Under the pieces are notes generated by a model. The model saw nothing but the letters and a program-made list of their open reading frames with translations, did no database searches and had not been told where the DNA came from. Source: Voacanga thouarsii (Eukaryota > Streptophyta > Magnoliopsida > Gentianales > Apocynaceae). From it: a stretch of DNA of 64,000 bases. The stretch's first letter is position 1. Every line of letters starts with the position of its first letter. Positions 60,931 to 64,000 of the stretch are shown in pieces. The stretch covers positions 186,001-250,000 of the forward strand of contig JANUWF010001636.1 of the NCBI GenBank assembly GCA_026120185.1, written 5' to 3'. Position numbers and translations under genes: made by a program.

Positions 60931-61656
60931 TTAAACTTCAAGTTCACATGCGCTTGTGCGCGGATCAAGATAATTTAATGATGTTGTCCAAGCAAGATCC
61001 TTTTTATACTGTTTTGGTTCTCCTCCTAATTTAGGGAATAATAATTCATCAAAATGACAATCAGCAAATCTTGTTGTGAATACATCTCCTGTCAGGGATT
61101 CAACATACCTAATAATAGAGGAAGAATCATATCTAACATATATTCCCTTTCTTCTTTGAGGACCCATATTTGTACGTTGGTTTGGTGCAATTGGAACATA
61201 TACAGCACACCTAAAAATTCTTAAATGAGCAATATTTGGTTCTGACCCAAAAGCCAATTGCAAAGGAGAGAATTTATGATAACTAACTGGTCTAATACGT
61301 ATAAGTGCTGCAGCATGTAAAATAGCATGTCCCCAGGCATATGTTGGGAGATTTGTTTTCATTAATAATGGTCTAGCAATTAATTGTAATCGTTTAATCA
61401 AAGATTCAGCAAGACCATTTTATGTGTGAATATGAGTTACAGGATGTTCAACATTATTCCCAATTGACATGCAATATACATCAAAAGCATGTGATGAAAA
61501 TTTACCAACATTATCCAAACAGATATTTTTAATGTGATGGTCAGAAAATTGTACTCGTAATTTAATTATTTGAGCAAGTAATCTCGCAAACGTCAAGTTA
61601 CGAGTAGATAATAAACATACATGTGACCATCGTGATGATGCATCAATTAAGACCAT
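60931..61656 (-). pseudogene. Copia A3 integrase
   Basis: Two frames make up the integrase core. 61656-61420 has VLIDASSRWSHVCLLSTRN, then ICLDNVGKFSSHAFDVYC and ending THIHT. A stop replaces the conserved Gln, and 61401-60931 continues with IKRLQLIARPLLMKTNLPTYAWG, PLQLAFGSEPNIAHLRIFRC and GIYVRYDSSSIIRYVESLTG. The usual acidic DNxGEF reads DNVGKF, so an acidic residue is lost there. Confidence 0.88.
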
Positions 61657-61748
61657 AAAATATTTGAACGGTTCACATGGTGGATCAATAGGTTCACAAA
61701 TATTTTCGTGAATCCGTTCGAGAAATGTAGGACTTTCAGATCCTACTT

Positions 61749-62366
61749 TTACTGTGATAGTTTAACAATTAATTTTCCTAGGGAACATGTAGTACATGCG
61801 AATTTTTCTGATGTCAATATCCTTTTATTTTTTAAAGGATGACTATGTGTATTCTCAACGATTCTTCTCATCATGGTAGATCCCGAATGACCCAACCGGT
61901 CATGCCAAATATTAAAAGTAATAGGATCAGTAAACTTCTGGTTTACTATATGATGAATTTCAATTGTACGTATTTTTACAAAATATAGGCCAGTAGAAAA
62001 AGATGGCAATTTTTTTAATACAAATTTCTTACCCAAATGCATTTGAGTAATATAAAGATGCTCAATCCCATTTTCCTCATTTGTTTCAACATGATGATAC
62101 CCATTTATGCGGAAATCTTTAAAACTCAATAAATTTCTTCTGAATTTTGAGGAAAATAGTGCCTTATCAATAATAATTGTTGTTCCTTTAGATAACAATA
62201 TACTAGCTCTTCTGGAGCCCTCAATCACGTTTGCACTACCATTTATCGTATAAATATTTATTTCTCCCATTTTGAGATCAGAAAAATATTTCTCATTTTT
62301 TAGTATAGTGTGTGTATTTCCACTATCAATAATGCATACATCATCATTAACAACAGCCATCTGAAC

Positions 62367-62407
<41 letters not shown>

Positions 62408-62408
62408 A
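61749..62408 (-). pseudogene. Copia A3 protease and pre-integrase domain
   Basis: The frame includes the aspartic protease active site (VCIIDSGNTHTIL, with DSG), and a complete HHCC pre-integrase zinc motif (IWHDRLGHSGSTMMRRIV ... CTTCSLGK). Its start runs through an (AT)n microsatellite (62371-62404), where a slippage change probably separates it from gag. Confidence 0.88.
62371..62404. repeat. (AT)n microsatellite inside Copia A3
   Basis: About 17 AT units between gag and protease; absent at the same place in A1, which has only gtatgtgcaaat there. Confidence 0.9.
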
Positions 62409-62466
62409 ACGTAAATATTATTAGAATATAATAAAAATGAAAATACAAAAATATCAGGGTGAGGCT

Positions 62467-63429
62467 TTAGTTCTTCTGGACACTGTCATCACCAATTAAA
62501 TGGTCTATCATACCGTTTGGGTGTTCAAAAAAATCCGATACATCTATATGAGTAATATTGATATTAAGATCTTCAGGATCAATATCATCATCTTCAACAT
62601 CATTTATTGGATGTTGAGAAAAATTTGCTTCCACATTTTTATTTTTCAATGAAGCTTGATACAATTCAACTAAATGTTTAGCCATATGACAGTTTCGTGA
62701 CCAATGACCTTTCATTCCATATCTATAACATATATCCTCATACTTTTCTTCAATTTCTTTTTCTTTTCCCTTATGATCTTTTTTATTCCACTTCAGGTGG
62801 TCAGTATTTCTCACAATTTGATTATGATTGTGAAAAGGGAAATATCGAGCGTGTCTACGACCATAACCACGACCACGACTATAACGATGGCTTCTACTGG
62901 AGCCAACAGCATTCACTTCTGGGAGTGCTGTTGAGCCAGTTGGTCTGGCTTCATGATTTCTCAATAATAACTCATTATTCTTCTCTGTAATGAGGAGGTC
63001 AGTAATTAAATCTGTAAATTTTGTATACCATTTTTCTCGATATTGTTGCTACAGGATAATATTCGAGGCATGAAATGTGGAGAATGTCTTCTCCAACATA
63101 TCTTCATCAGTCACTTTTTCTCCGTATAATTTTAATTGAGATGTAATTTTATACATTGTGGAGCTATATTCATTCACGGTTTTAAAATCTTGTAACCTCA
63201 AGTGCAACCATTCATACTGTGCAGTGGGTAGTACGACCATCTTTAGGTGGTCAAATCTATCTTTTAAATTTACCCACAGGACATATGAGTTTTTTTTGGT
63301 AAGATATTCCATTTTTAAATTTTCATCGAGATGACGACGAATAAAAATAAAAGCTTTAGCCTTGTATTGTGCAGATGCACTATTTTTTGCTTGAATAGTT
63401 TCATTAAGACCTTCAACATTTAGATGCAT
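62467..63429 (-). pseudogene. Copia A3 gag
   Basis: 63429-63049 carries the capsid region (FIRRHLDENLKMEYLTKKNSY, LKDRFDHLKMVVLPTAQYEW, LHLRLQDFKTVNEYSSTMYK, EDMLEKTFSTFHASNIIL). 62964-62467 carries the Arg/Gly/Tyr-rich segment and the nucleocapsid knuckle, CYRYGMKGHWSRNC. The second Cys of the CX2CX4HX4C knuckle is Tyr here, while A1 still reads CYRC. A stop near 63050 splits the gene. Confidence 0.88.
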
Positions 63430-63596
63430 TTCTGCATCGAGAACTCATGACATATAATTTTTTCCAGAAATATCAAGGGCTACAAATTCGAGTTTAGCGA
63501 TGTTAGCCATAGAAATCAATAAACGCGTACCTGTCTTCTGACTTTGGTAACGACAGAAACTCGTGCTTAGTCTTCTGGCTTTTGTAATGGTAGAGA

Positions 63597-63611
63597 CTCG
63601 TACTGATAACG
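63597..63611 (-). other. Primer-binding site of Copia A3
   Basis: The plus strand ctcgtactgataacg adjoins the LTR start at 63612. Its complement is the family-A primer site, again resembling a tRNA-Ile anticodon arm rather than initiator Met. Confidence 0.45.
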
Positions 63612-63970
63612 TGTTATAAAATTTGGGTAGTGTTAGAATAAAATCTACACACTACACACTAATAAAACTTTAACTATTCTTTGCACAAGAATTTCTCTCT
63701 TTCTTTTCTCTCACAATTTTCTCTAATTTTTCTTACCCAAAATAATAGTGTTTTACAAGTTTAGAGAATAGCTCTATTTATAGAGCTCTAATTAGTGGAA
63801 TACATCATGACATACGTCATCTTCCACTAATCTTAATTAGTTGGGTCTCTACTAAATGGTGGACATCCATAAAAATCTTCTCTAATAATTCATATAAATC
63901 CATAATTAGTGGAGCCTCCATAATTAATGGAGCTTCCAATAATTTTAAGATATTTAAGATATTCATCACA
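63612..63970 (-). repeat. 5' LTR of Copia A3
   Basis: This 359-bp LTR is very similar to 58367-58740 and ends TATTCATCACA before AATAC. The last 25 bases of the window beyond the duplication are unassigned flanking DNA. Confidence 0.94.
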
Positions 63971-64000
63971 AATACATCCTTATACGAATATTAAAAAAAT

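Larger units (their letters stand above)
58367..63970 (-). mobile_element. Ty1/Copia LTR retrotransposon A3 (family A), best preserved copy
   Basis: LTRs at 58367-58740 and 63612-63970 start TGTTATAAAATTTG and end TATTCATCACA. The flanking 5-mers are AATAT (58362-58366) and AATAC (63971-63975), a target duplication with one change. The minus strand carries, in order, gag, protease, integrase, reverse transcriptase and RNase H, a complete Copia layout of 5604 bp. Only a handful of stops split the single polyprotein frame: between 63049 and 62964, near 62409-62466, near 61749, at 61417, at 60928 and at 60010. It is the reference against which A1 and A2 deletions can be seen. Confidence 0.96.

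Noticed and set aside
1..64000. CRISPR arrays, bacterial operons or phage modules
   Set aside because: None is present; all gene structure is spliced plant type and repeats are retroelements or simple repeats.

Overview
This window looks like nuclear DNA of a eudicot plant. It holds spliced plant genes (glutamate receptor-like channel, DCL, an ABF/AREB bZIP factor, THO5) with GT-AG introns, several families of plant retroelements, a Stowaway MITE and an endogenous plant pararetrovirus relic. AT-rich intergenic DNA fills the gaps. The species cannot be named from the sequence.

Layout: 1-3.8 kb holds two partial, tandem copies of the first exon end and first intron of the DCL gene, the second split by a 5'-truncated LINE. 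4.7-9.6 kb is a decayed Copia element (family A, copy A1, minus strand), followed by a plus-strand solo LTR of the same family at 10 kb. 11.6-11.9 kb holds an unidentified exon-like fragment that abuts a second, larger Copia element (family B, 11.9-20.3 kb, minus strand). 20.9-24.2 kb is an intact five-exon GLR gene (minus). 26-31 kb is a second family-A element (A2) in which about 1.8 kb of gag-pol has been replaced by an antisense, intron-bearing RKD (RWP-RK) gene copy. 31.8-34.5 kb is an endogenous caulimovirid relic in two opposed arms, with a family-B solo LTR inserted between them. The intact DCL gene (three exons, Stowaway MITE in intron 1) lies at 34.8-38.5 kb. 38.5-46.3 kb is gene-poor. 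The ABF/AREB gene (plus, 47.4-50.9 kb) and the eight-exon THO5 gene (minus, 52.5-57.3 kb) converge. 58.4-64.0 kb is the best preserved family-A element (A3).

Four host genes look intact. DCL acts in plastid rRNA maturation and chloroplast development, ABF in abscisic-acid-dependent transcription, THO5 in mRNA export and small-RNA biogenesis, and GLR as a ligand-gated cation channel. They do not form a pathway together; their adjacency is ordinary plant gene order, broken up by retroelements. The most notable item is the chimeric A2 element: it carries a regulatory gene copy between its LTRs and is bounded by a perfect 5-bp target duplication. Exon boundaries were derived by reading splice sites and phase by eye; every multi-exon model given for an intact gene keeps frame across all junctions.
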